64,000 bases of DNA from Scedosporium boydii (lineage: Eukaryota; Ascomycota; Sordariomycetes; Microascales; Microascaceae), in contig NJFT01000036.1 of assembly GCA_002221725.1 (NCBI GenBank), positions 62,001 through 126,000 on the forward strand, written 5' to 3'. Below the pieces are notes generated by a model. That model was given only the letters and a program-made list of their open reading frames with translations, made no database searches and was not told the origin of the DNA. This document shows, one piece after another, positions 44,780 to 55,274 of the stretch. Position 1 is the first letter of the stretch. Each line of letters starts with the position of its first letter. The translations under genes were made by a program, and so were the position numbers.

Positions 44780-45730
44780 TTTCTAAGCGTTTTTCGAGTT
44801 TTGAACGCCGAGACAACTTCGATTAACTGACTCGTTTGTTCTACGACAAATGGATGAAAAATAAAACAATAAAGTCCGAGTCGAAGACGGCGAGAAACAC
44901 CTGTAATATATATTGCCCGTGCTTACTTCCTCCTGGCATTGGAGGAGGCGCGTCTTGCCGTCTTACCCCGCCTCTTAACACCGAAACGGCGAAACCTTCC
45001 GCTATGTCCGATTTCTAATCCAATACTTCGTATGGTTCTGCAGAGAACGAAAAGAACGAACGTGGAGAAGGGCTTCTTCCGGGACTGCCGATCCACATGG
45101 TTGTCTGCGATGTGAAGTGGGATTGTCCCGAACAACAACTCCAGAATACCAGCGCCCTCCACTTGAGGATGGCTACATCGTCGGACCGGAACGGACGGAC
45201 AGTGAGAATTAATAAACACCCAAAGCGGCTAGAAACTCCGATTATGCTTACTTGAACGCCTTACCTAGGGGCCATTCCCCGGTCGTCTCAAACTGGCGCA
45301 TGACATCGAATTCTTAGTACATACTACATTGCCATAAGGGGTGGCCTTGCTGGCCTACGTGGCGCGTATCAACCTTCCAACATGGCCCCCTTCTTGTGCT
45401 TCTCTCTACGCCTTCGTCCTCTTCTGTTTCCGTCTCCCAGAATCATGGGATCCTCTACTGAGAAGGGGGGACCCCGCAACTAGCTTCGGCACTACGGGGT
45501 ATCTTGCCGGTGCTGTTTTCACGTGACCCGGAAGGGCCGAGATTGACAACATCACGAACCGTTGGTAAGCGGCGGGCAAAAGGATGGTGCCGAACGTCGG
45601 AGTGGGGAGGGGTTGAGAGAGGGGATCGTGTGTGCCGCATCAGGAACTCCTCCTCAGCTTCTTTGTACAACCGTCTCTCTTGATCTAGTGAACCAATTCT
45701 TTCATTACCGACCCTCGAGCTGCGATCAGG
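44780..45730. other. Divergent intergenic region
   Basis: About 950 bp between divergent genes. Frames of up to 98 codons without motifs. The stretch should hold both promoters; no clear TATA box recognised. Confidence 0.4.
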
Positions 45731-48120
45731 ATGACCTCAATTAACCGGAGGCCTATGTACACCAATCCCGGTGCCAAGAGCTGGCGCTCTCCCGCTCCAG
45801 CTTCGGACGTTTCGAAGTTGGCAGCCCAGTTCCACAAGTCCATGCCTGGATATTCACCGTCACCACTAATCTCCCTTAAGACTGTCGCGGAGGAGATTGG
45901 CGTCAAGGACGTTTACGTCAAGTTCGAGGGTCTTCGACTGGGTCTCCCAAGCTTCAAGATCCTGGGGGCGTCGTGGTCTACTTTCCGTGTGTTGGCAGAT
46001 CGACTGGGTCTTCCGTTAGAGTCAGACTTGGATACCGTCAAGAAGGCCCTCGCTGCTTCGGAGGGCGAGGTGACGCTCTTTGCCGCGACGGATGGCAATC
46101 ATGGACGTGCCGTTGCTCGAATGGGGGCTCTCCTGGGCATCCCGGTCCGAATCCTGGTGCCGAGAGGGCTGGAGTCTAGTACCGTGGCGAGAATTCAGGG
46201 GGAGGGAGCTACAGTTACTGAGATCGATGGGTCGTATGACTTTGCTGTAGAAACTGCTTTTCGGCAAGCACAGCAGATGGCTGGGGGACTGTTAGTCCAG
46301 GACACTGCATTCGAAAACTACGAGGAGATACCGGGAGTGAGTTATGTCATCTCCACGTCCCCTGACGCTTTGGACGGCTCATAATATTGCCCACATTGCG
46401 ATCGTAGACATCCTACTGACGTATCATTGGCACACCACAGTGGATCGTCGAGGGCTACACCACCATGATGCTCGAGGTCGACGAGCAATTGCAAGGCCAA
46501 TCAGCCGACCTGGTTGTTGCACCTGTTGGAGTGGGGTCCTTTGCGCAAGCCGTGGTTTCGCACTACAAGTCAGAAGGAAAGGACACCGCCGTATTAACAG
46601 TCGAGCCGGATACCGCAGGGTGCCTCTACAAGAGTCTCACACACGGAGAGTCTCGGCCCATTGCAACTCCCGTGCCGACCATCATGGCCGGTCTCGATTG
46701 CGGCACGGTATCCAGCATCGCTTGGCCCCTCCTGCGGGCTGGGGTAGACGCCAGTTCGACAGTGAGCGACTTCGAGGCGCACGAGGCAGTGAATATCCTC
46801 GAGGGCCTCGGTGTCTGGGCTGGACCGTGCGGGGCTGCTCCCCTGGCTGCCCTTCGACGACTTAGTGGTTCCGACAAGACGACCCTTGGCCTCACTGAAA
46901 CCTCTGTTGTCGTGCTTCTATGTACGGAAGGCCAAAGAGACTACACTATCCCGAAGTCGGTGGAATTTGACGACGCCGTATCGCTCTGCCAGGCCCTAGT
47001 GAGAATCAACTCGGCTGTCCCCGGCACCGGAGACGTCAAAGGCCCAGGCGAGACCGAAATCGCACAATACATCGCGCGCTGGTTGGAGCACAGAGATATT
47101 GAGGCTCATTGGATCGAGAAAGTCAAGGGCCGCCCCTCTGTCGTGGGTGTGGTCAGAGGAGCTGGAGGTGGCAAACGCATCATGTTCAACGGGCACATCG
47201 ATACCGTGACTACGGCGAGTTACGAAGGGGATGCGCTGAGCGGAGATATTCGGGACGGCAAACTGTATGGCCGCGGTTCTGCAGACATGAAGAGCGGCAT
47301 CGCAGCGATGCTTGTAGCCCTCGCCCAAGCGAAAACGGATAAGCTAAAGGGTGATGTCATCTTCACCGGGGTTGCCGACGAGGAGGACATGAGTCTCGGA
47401 ACAGAACAGGTGCTGGAAGCCGGCTGGCGCGCTGATGCCGCCATTGTGTGCGAACCGACAGGAGAAGATCTCGTCATCGGCCACAAGGGCTTCATCTGGT
47501 TGGAGGTCGACATCCACGGTGTTGCCGCGCACGGGTCTCGCTTCGATCTCGGCGTCGATGCTGTGGCGCACGCTGGGTACTTTTTAGTCGAGTTGGACAA
47601 GTATGCGAAGCGCCTGGGGGAAGGACCACGTCATCCGTCCCTTGGGCTACCTAGTGTACACGCTTCGATCGTGAGAGGAGGCGAGGAACCGGCGTCGTAC
47701 CCTGCCAAATGCACCATTACACTGGAGCGGAGGACCGTGACCGGCGAGACGAATGAGCGAGTGCAAGCGGAAATCGAAGGCTTGCTACAGGAGGCGACGC
47801 GCAGTGTCCCTGGTCTTCGGTACGATCTCAGACTCACCTTTTCGCGGAACCCTTTCGAGATTCGCGATGATCATCCCTTGGTCTCCCTGGTAGCCGATCA
47901 GATCAAGACTGTCCGGGACAGCGCTGCGGTGCTTCGCACAGAGGCGTTTTGGACGGATTGTGCCCTCATTGCTGACGTCGGTATTCCCGTTGTCATGTAC
48001 GGTCCTCACGGTGAGGGGTTGCATGCGAAGGAAGAATGGGCGGATGTCAAGTCGATTGAGAGAGCAGCGTCGACGCTCATCGGGGTCATTCGAGCATTCG
48101 CGAATGAGGCTAGAGAGTAG
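45731..48120 (+). CDS. Fused diaminopropionate ammonia-lyase-like / M20 deacylase enzyme
   Basis: Two exons (45731-46336, 46441-48120) give 761 residues. The first half (to about 370) is a fold-type II PLP enzyme like diaminopropionate ammonia-lyase: GLPSFKILGAS holds the PLP lysine near residue 78, ATDGNHGRAVA is the asparagine-type loop, FENYEEIPGWIVEGYTTM is typical of the lyase, and VGVGSFAQAV binds the phosphate. The second half (from about 375) is an M20 metallopeptidase/deacylase of the ArgE/DapE type: GHIDTV near 452, GRGSADMKSG, ADEED, CEPTGEDLVIGHKGF, and GEGLHAKEEW hold the metal ligands and catalytic acid. The junction (LLCTEGQRDYTIP to FDDAVSLCQALVRINS) lies inside exon 2 without a stop. 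In E. coli the equivalents ygeX and ygeY are adjacent genes. A deacylated amino acid could be handed to the lyase, giving 2-oxo acid and ammonia; this pathway is inference. Confidence 0.88.
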
Positions 48121-49602
48121 TGGCAAGTTGGCCATCCGTGTCGGTAAGTATCAGCGGTAGGAAGGTTAGGGATGGCCTCTTTTTTCGGACGTTTTGGGCG
48201 GGCGAATATAGACGGGATATTGTTGTCCTTAAATACAGTCCGCTGTCACACTCCCACTTGGCTTTTCTAATAATAGTTCTAGCGTAGATACTTCTGACGT
48301 GGCCGGATGTCAGTCATCGATAGTGACGGGCGTTATAATTACAAGTAATATGTTGAGATATCGCGACAGTAATGGTTGTCTCTTCTGTCTCCTAGCGGCG
48401 TGTGTACCAGACATTTTCTTTCCAACTTTTCTACGAAGTGCTGGTAGTAGCAGTGGTGAGCTCTGCTCATGGTGAGAACTGACCCTGACGAGTTCTGACG
48501 ATTGCCGGTCTTGATGGCTGTCGGTTCTGTTCGTGTGACAATCATTACTTCAACTGTCACCGAATTGAATCCTCTCCAATCAAAATGAAGTTAACCCCTG
48601 CTTATCCCTACGGAGTAATCTAAGTGTGGTTGTCTCTAACTCCGCTCGATGTGGCTTTCCCACTGCGCTGCCGCTGCCCGTTGTGTGATGCTGAATGCAA
48701 TTTGGGGTGGAGGCCCTAAAACCCTAACTCCTAAGATTAGCTGCGCATTCGCTTAACCTGTGGACTTAACGGGCAGGCAGACCATCCTTTCAATGTCACA
48801 TCGGCAGGACGCAGATTGGCAGATGGACTGACGTATGACTTCCGAGGATCACAATGCAGCCACTTTTGACAAGGATGTTACGTAACTGCGAGTTTGACCA
48901 TGGGTCGGTTTCTTTGAGCAACGGTTCCGAGGCAGGCCAGGGCCATGTTGGTTCTTCCGTCCCGACGCCACGCCGCTGCAAGGAAGCGCACTTGAAGATC
49001 TGTTCTTCAAGGCAAACTTCAACCACCTCCTTGGGGCTCGGTCTGCAGTCGCAAATCCCACCTCGAGTCCCGTCGCGTCCCAGTGCCCGAGGCTTATGGC
49101 TGGCTCACCGCTAGAGACAACGTGCTCCGCCTTCATATGACTCTCGTATTGGGGCTGTTACATTAATGAGACAGTGACCAGGCCCTCTTCGTCCTTTTGT
49201 GGGCTCGGCATGCCTCAATAGCTTACAACACTAGTGAGTTTCTGGCAAAGCTGCCGACCGGCGACGGGAAGCCGACCACTAATGCTTCCCGCAACGGGAG
49301 GAGAAACATCTAACCTGACTGGGCAAAAATGACCTGTCGAGAAACCATGACAAGTTCTGGAGTCAAAGTTCCGCTGTCAGAAAATGTCAGGATGGAACCG
49401 GCTTGATTGGCTCATTCGTGTAGTGGAAGATTGTCAATTTCCCTGCAGGCGCAAGGGTATTTCTCCTTCTATTACCCAGTAGGTGGTACTGAGAGCGGAT
49501 GAGGCCATGTTCTCTTGAACTCCACAATCTCCCCTCAAAATATCCCGTCACCGTCTTCTCCTCTCTTCTCTTCGTCCAGCGTCAACGCTCAAATATCTCA
49601 AG
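48121..49602. other. Intergenic, no gene recognised
   Basis: About 1.5 kb. Two CCCTAA words (about 48714-48729) resemble fungal telomere repeat units but are too few to call. Frames near 48800-49140 on both strands lack motifs. Confidence 0.4.
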
Positions 49603-51340
49603 ATGAGTAGCCCAAAGTCGCCAAAATCCCCAGCCAAGTCGCCAAAGTCGCCACCAAAGTCGCCAAAGTCGCCACCAAAGTCGCGCTCGCCGTCCGCTGG
49701 CGCAGCGTCTCCCGGTGGAGATTTACTAGGCGCTGGGAACGCTCCGATCGAAGTGGTAAATAAGCCCCCTCTCATATTCCGGCGGCAAGCTGCGCCATTT
49801 TACCTCGCACATTTGTCCATACTCACAACGGTTAGGACGCCGCGGACGGGGATTCTGTTTACGCTCAATCGTAAGTTAGCCTTTAATCAGATGAATTCTC
49901 TGTGTCGCAAACACATCGGCTCATTCGTAGTTTACAGCACCGTGACGGATACGACATCGCTCCGATCCTCGATCTTAGATTTCAAGTGGGAAAACGGCAG
50001 GCGATATCATGCCTACCAGGACGGTTCTTACTGGTATTTTTTTGTCTCTATTTCTATTTCGCGGTCATCGCTCTGGTTATTGCCCTAACAATTTCGTTTC
50101 TTAGGGGTCCGAATGATGAAAGGCAACAGGAGGCGGAGGACATTCTGTATGTGTCTACGCTACACCCATTCTCCTCTTAGATAGTATCTGACCACCGATC
50201 AGGCATGAAATGTACCGGCTCGTGCTTGACAATAAACTGCATTTAGCGCCGCTCGGTGATGATGTTCAGGTGAGATTTTAACCGCTGCTCCTGCAATACC
50301 GGATTAGAGCCCTAATTGTTGTTCGAAATCTAGCGAGTTCTTGACGTCGGTTGCGGTACGGGAGCCTGGGCAATGTAAGTGTGATTCCATTGGAAGTTTT
50401 TTGCCCCGAAATTTGGAGTCAAGGGGGATCTCATATCCAGGTCCAGATCCTAACGGAAGGGAACATCACCGATTTCGCAGATGAGAATCCGGCCGCAGAA
50501 GTCATTGGCGTCGATCTCTCTCCAATCCAGCCAAACTTTCTTCCACCCAACTGCAAATTCGAAGTCGATGACCTTATCCAAGATTGGACATACCCGGAAG
50601 ATCATTTCGACTTCATCCACGTTCGATTCATGACAGGGTGTATTCCGGACTGGGTTGAATTCTATAAAAAGGCTATGCGGTATGGCCATTTCTCGCCTAG
50701 TATCATCGAGCGGGTCCCATAGTTGCTAACCATATAAAAAGTCACATGAAACCCGGAGGCTGGATTGAGCATGTTGAGCTTTCAAGTATCGCACGATCCG
50801 ACGACGATTCACTCAAGCCCGACACTGCCTTGGTAAAGTGGGCAGACATTTTCCAGAAAATTGGCGCTGCAACAGGCAAGCCGTTTAGTATCAGCGAGAC
50901 TGCCCCAGACCTGATTCGAGAGGCTGGCTTCGCAAACGTTCAACCCCGCACGCTGAAGATTCCAATTGGAACCTGGCCGAAGGATCGGACTTTGAAGCAT
51001 TGGGGAGCATGGAACAGGCAATTCCTGCTCCAGGCGATCGAAGGACTCTCGATCCGTGGCTTGACGGAAATCTTGGGGGTAAGGCTGGCCGTCACCTCAC
51101 TTTTGTTGTTGGTGCAAAGGATAAACTGACAATTGCGTGATAGTGGACATTCGAGGAAGCGCAGCTCTACCTCGTCCAGATCCGCGCGGACATAACTGAT
51201 CCGAAGATCCACTCATACATTGAGATGTGGGTTGTTCCTATTCCCGCGTGTCCTTTTTCTCACGGAATAGACGCTAACAAACGTCCTCGATATATAGGAT
51301 TGTTGTCGATGGACAGCGGCCGGAGGAGGCTGGCGAATAG
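49603..51340 (+). CDS. LaeA-like SAM-dependent methyltransferase with SPK-repeat N-terminus
   Basis: A second UMTA/LaeA-group methyltransferase. The ATG at 49603 opens a run of SPK units (SPKSPKSPAKSPKSPPKSPK, about nine SP dipeptides in 30 residues), like the minor-groove-binding SPKK repeats of histone H1. Then follow YHAYQDGSYWGPNDERQQEA, motif I VLDVGCGTGAWAI, AAEVIGVDLSPIQP, FDFIHVRFMTGC, HMKPGGWIEHVE and a C-terminus ending VVDGQRPEEAGE with TAG at 51338. Ten or more exons can be chained. All but one joint have canonical GT-AG. The intron after WAI (from 50375) keeps the family frame only if it ends at AC (50468-50469), see findings. Exon 3 and later align with the gene at 2349. Substrate unknown; the repeat suggests nuclear or DNA contact. 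Confidence 0.82.
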
Positions 51341-51689
51341 GCGAGGAGATGCAGTTAGACCTCGGTCATTGAACTACATCGCTTGACCATGGCCGACATT
51401 TTATGTTTCATGAGCCCAGCGAAATTTTTTTTTTCTTTTTTTGTCGAGTTAGCATTGCCATAGTTTAGGCTTTCATACGAATACAGTGGAGGGTGTCGGT
51501 TACTGAAGAGACAGAAATGTTTTTCCAATTGCGTAGGCCCATCTTTTCATAGATTGGCCAACAAGCTGCTATCTTTTGACAAACAGTCCATAGGTAGTCC
51601 GCGTTAGCTCATTCCGTCACGACAAAGAGATTCAATATAGTGTGGCGCTTGTGCCAGGGCGGGAATGTAAACCGACAGGCTGCCTAGAA
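51341..51689. other. Intergenic between convergent elements
   Basis: About 350 bp with a T-rich tract near 51427-51442. No gene. Confidence 0.35.
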
Positions 51690-52142
51690 TCAGGCTATGC
51701 ATAGTGCAAGAGGTTCAACAACCTGCTTTCTGAACTGCTCATACAATTGTCGAGCGGGCACACTTTTTGAGTTGATACCGTCGGCCTCTAGACAGAAGCG
51801 GACGGCGCCTTGATACAGAGCACCCATCCTCTGGCCTAGCTGAGGGACGTAAGATTTCAGCAATGTTTGTCGAGTAGTGTCTTGGGATCTCAGTCGTCCA
51901 TCCCGGTCGGCCAAGTCGGCAATAGTGTCCCACAAACCAATTTCGAGCAAAACGACGCCTAGACTGTAATAGTCAAGTGTCCTTGAAAACTTTTGCCCAA
52001 CAACATAGCGTGGGTGTCGGTAATACTTGAATTCAGCGTCGGGCCCTAGAGTGTAGCTGGCTCCCTCGGGCCTGCTGTCGTCTCGCTCTTTACTTCCACG
52101 TTGACTGGGTGGACGGACTACCTCAACTACTTTGAGGGTCAT
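51690..52142 (-). pseudogene. C-lobe fragment of a fungal HeLo-associated kinase-like protein
   Basis: A 150-codon frame that begins in the middle of a kinase-like domain. EFKYYRHPRYVVGQKFSR is the end of the activation segment, and DYYSLGVVLLEIGLWDTI is the alpha-F region typical of kinase-like proteins attached to HeLo/prion-inhibition domains in fungi. LLKSYVPQLGQRMGALYQGA and VRFCLEA complete the C-lobe. The N-lobe, HRD and DFG segments and any HeLo domain are absent, and the next 100 bp upstream already belong to the divergent CorA-like gene. So this is a truncated remnant, unless its 5' exons were lost in a rearrangement. No catalytic residue is present, so kinase activity is not expected. 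Confidence 0.65.
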
Positions 52143-52238
52143 ATAGTGAAGAACGTCAGTTCCACACCCTCAAAAGAGGGACCAAATCTGCTCAGTAATG
52201 GCTTGCTAACCCTGTAACTCCGATCCCAGAGCCGAGAG

Positions 52239-53057
52239 ATGCAGCTGTGGATACCGAACGTTTCCGAAATAAACTGGCAAAATATTCTGGCTTTTCAATA
52301 TTACCACGAGATTACTCACGACGCCCTCTCACAACTGACGTCAAACCAGGAGCTTCTGCGGGGGATGAAGTCAATTTCAAGCGTCCGTATCAACGGCGGC
52401 TTTAGCAGTGCTATACAGGACCACGAGTTGGCTATGTGCATATCTCAGTTCCGATTCCATGTCAACTGGGCTGGGAGGATTCTCGATCGCACGAAACAAG
52501 TCCTAGGCACGGTTTCTTCTCTCGATCTTCTCTCAATCACGGCCCACTCAACCGGACCAGAGGGCAGTAGCCGCTAACAACTATCACATCAGGCAACCGT
52601 CTTCGTGCACAGCAGGCAGAGTGAGGCAATGGCCAAGAACACGCAAATGATGGCCGAGATGGACCAGGCGGCGAGAGTCGATCAGCAGTTGATGTTAGAC
52701 ACGGGTAAAATAACTGCTGCTGACTCCAGGCTCATTAAGGTGATTACCATTATCGCCATGGTATACCTTCCCTTAAGCCTTGTCACTGTAAGACCGACCA
52801 GTTCTTCATAATGGAAGCCAACCTGTTCTGACATGGTATTTCTTTAGGGATTCTTCGGCACTGGTTTCATGACGGTGCAATTGGCCGGACCCGATGGTGC
52901 CCCGGATGAGAAGCCCGTCAACATCCACACGGGGCTGTACGCCTTGGCTGTGGTCCTTCTCACTACCTTGACTTGTTTTTCAACGTATGTCTGGCACCGA
53001 AGATTGAAATTCAGAGGGAAAGTACTCTCCGAACAGCGTCGAGTCGTTGAAAGCTGA
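52239..53057 (+). CDS. Short CorA-like membrane protein, probably N-terminally truncated
   Basis: Three exons (52239 to about 52512, about 52593-52787, about 52848-53057) join in frame to about 225 residues. The coiled region SEAMAKNTQMMAEMDQAARV and SRLIKVITIIAMVYLPLSLV (helix 1) are followed by GFFGTGF, where CorA proteins have the GMN loop, and by LYALAVVLLTTLTCFSTYVW (helix 2), with a basic tail. This is the C-terminal pore part of fungal CorA-like proteins. The usual 200-300 residue cytosolic N-terminus is mostly missing: only about 90 residues precede the coil. The upstream neighbour is the broken kinase gene, in agreement with a rearranged site. Ion transport is doubtful without GMN. 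Confidence 0.65.
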
Positions 53058-54719
53058 CGGCAACCTGATCTACTGGTCGAGCTCCGTTTGCAAAATATAT
53101 GAAGGTAGAATCTATAGCCATCTAATATGACCGGTTTATGGTATATAGATAGGTAGTCTTCCTTGGTAAGGCGGTTGAGGATTGAACCTTAATCCTATTT
53201 AATTGGTAGAATATCATTATATGTTGTTTAATAGATACTAAATGCAAATCTTAGAAACATTTTTTTTTTATTCCGATCTGCCTTGTCTGTCCGAATGACT
53301 TCCATTCGTGGTGGATTGCCCATCCGCTTCGTTTGGGGTCTTTGCTACGCCTTGGATGCTATCATTTCCACGTTCAGGCATCACTACGTACGAAGTTGGT
53401 TTGCGAATGTTCCTAGGCTCAATACTCTCTTAAAGAGAAGATGACGTGAAAGAGCTAGTTACAAGATAACAAGCAGTCTAAGGAACTCTTCCCGCCCAGG
53501 TATCAATTCCCTTCCTGTGGCGATTGGTAGAGCCTAGGTGGGATTACAGGTTCTCTTGCAGAAGACAGGAGATCTCAGCTCTTTTGCCGAGGTGAAATCA
53601 GCCGTCGGGACCGACAGGTGGCCGGGAAAAAAATGAGCCATCTCTCGTCTCCTCATATGCTGTGAAGCAGCGCAGCCAAGAGGGAAGAGAAGTTGGGATC
53701 ATGGGTTTTCTACGTCATCGGTTCAACACCCATGCCTCCAGATCTGGAAGGCAGCGACTCGTTCTCCCCTTGGCAGTATCGTGAGTAAGGTTCAAATGTT
53801 GTCCCCGTTTCTGTTTAAAAAGGGCCACAGACAATTGCCCAGTCATCAATGGAACCTAGCCCAACTGGACTGCGGATCAAAACAGGTTGGCTACTACTTC
53901 AAGTGTCTATGGAGCAACTCCATCCCACACTTCTTACTCGACCTCAACACATGATGACCGAGCATTCCATGGGCGGTCTACACGGTATTACAAATTCCTG
54001 GCAAGCTTGACTGATACTCGGTGCTTCCGGGCAAAGACGCGGACTGAGTCCGCCTGCACCATCCTCTAGCGCTCTGGACTAAGCCAGAAACCTACCCTCG
54101 AGTCGTCAGTTCGGCTATTACGCCTCTGGTCCCATTCATCTTAACATTCGGTAGATAGGTCCCGACCGCCTAGACGTAGGCCTCTTCACATCGGACGACT
54201 CCTACGAAACCCTACATTATCCTAGAGATATCAGGGCCCTCAATAAGCATCTACTACTACTAAGCTATTACTTTCTTGGTATATGTAGTATAAGCTTTAT
54301 AGTAGCTGGTGTAATTGACCAGGACATGCCCATGACTCCTACTACGAGGAAGTATATGGTAGAGAAGCTGGAAGGGTTTGTGTCTACAGACCATCCAGGG
54401 GACACCCACTTCACAATATGGAGAGAAGACCATTTGCACAGCATGATACCATATCTTTCTCAAAGGAGAACTATCCTCAACCTTCCGCAACCAGAGAGAG
54501 CGCCGGAAAGGAGAGCCCGTCGATATGCCATTCCGAGTGAAATGCCAGCAATTGGCGCAGGGTCGCCACTGGCATCGTGGTGTAGATATGTCAGCAAGAT
54601 ACACTAAAGGGGAATCAAAAGGAGGAAAAAAGCAAATCAAGGCAAGCTTGAATGAGGTAGTGTACACACCTAATGCTCTCGCCATCACTCAGCCTTGGAT
54701 GAGGATCCGATGTTTATTT
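53058..54719. other. Degraded-looking intergenic stretch
   Basis: No secure gene. A frame of about 145 codons read through 54180-54607 includes a hydrophobic segment (LLLLSYYFLGICSISFIVAG) and a polar part (ARRYAIPSEMPAIGAG); it has no recognised family and begins after several stops. The stretch around 53100-53270 is AT-rich with short repeats, possibly an old mobile-element remnant; evidence is weak. Confidence 0.3.
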
Positions 54720-55274
54720 TTAATTCTTGCAGACATCCTGAATGATTTCTCTGCCGCCAGTAACCCACAACATGACGAGGAAGGCGACAAAGACAAAGAC
54801 GAGAGCGCCGCGGTATAACTTGGTGTTCCTATCGCGGGCGAGCCCTTTGAAGTCGAGGATTTCTAGAATTTTCTTGTTCTCGGGGCTGTTGTCCCTAAAT
54901 TGGACACGGGGGAAAACCCCTAGACTGATAGAGGTATGTGGAACCGCGGCCGGCCTCTGGTGGACTGGCACTGAGACGCCTGGATCACCGGGGGAAAGGT
55001 TAGAAGTTCGTAGGCGACAATCGGTTACCGGGGATTGAGAGTTTGAGCACTTACGATTGTTGATAGTTCCTTTATTTACAAGCGCAACCATTTCTTCGGC
55101 GTTTGTGGGTATGACGGTCTGGGTATGGTTGTTTTGGCCCTCTCGGGGTTCGAAAGATAAATCGACGGAACCGTTTGGGTGCACGAAAATGGAACGAGGG
55201 AAAGGAAAAAGGTGAAAGGGCAAAGAAAATCCAGGCATTTTGAATTTATTTGTAGTGGACATGCTTTCAGGCAT
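54720..55274 (-). CDS. Small protein with a C-terminal membrane helix, function unknown
   Basis: The frame from the ATG at 55274 (MPESMSTTNKFKMPGFSLPF) to the TAA at 54720 is open throughout, but a consensus intron (GTAAGT near 55054 to CCAG near 54981) can be removed in frame, joining TINNR to VSVPVHQRPAA. The protein is about 160 residues with the intron removed. It has a proline/serine-rich first half, a charged middle (NKKILEILDFKGLARDRN) and one hydrophobic helix (LVFVFVAFLVMLWVTGG) close to the C-terminus, like a tail-anchored protein. I do not recognise a family. The strong splice sites and clear helix argue for a real gene. Confidence 0.5.
   Translation of the reverse strand: MPESMSTTNKFKMPGFSLPFHLFPFPRSIFVHPNGSVDLSFEPREGQNNHTQTVIPTNAEEMVALVNKGTINNRKCSNSQSPVTDCRLRTSNLSPGDPGVSVPVHQRPAAVPHTSISLGVFPRVQFRDNSPENKKILEILDFKGLARDRNTKLYRGALVFVFVAFLVMLWVTGGREIIQDVCKN

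Noticed and set aside
48712..48730. Interstitial telomere repeat
   Set aside because: Only two CCCTAA units separated by two bases; expected by chance in 64 kb.
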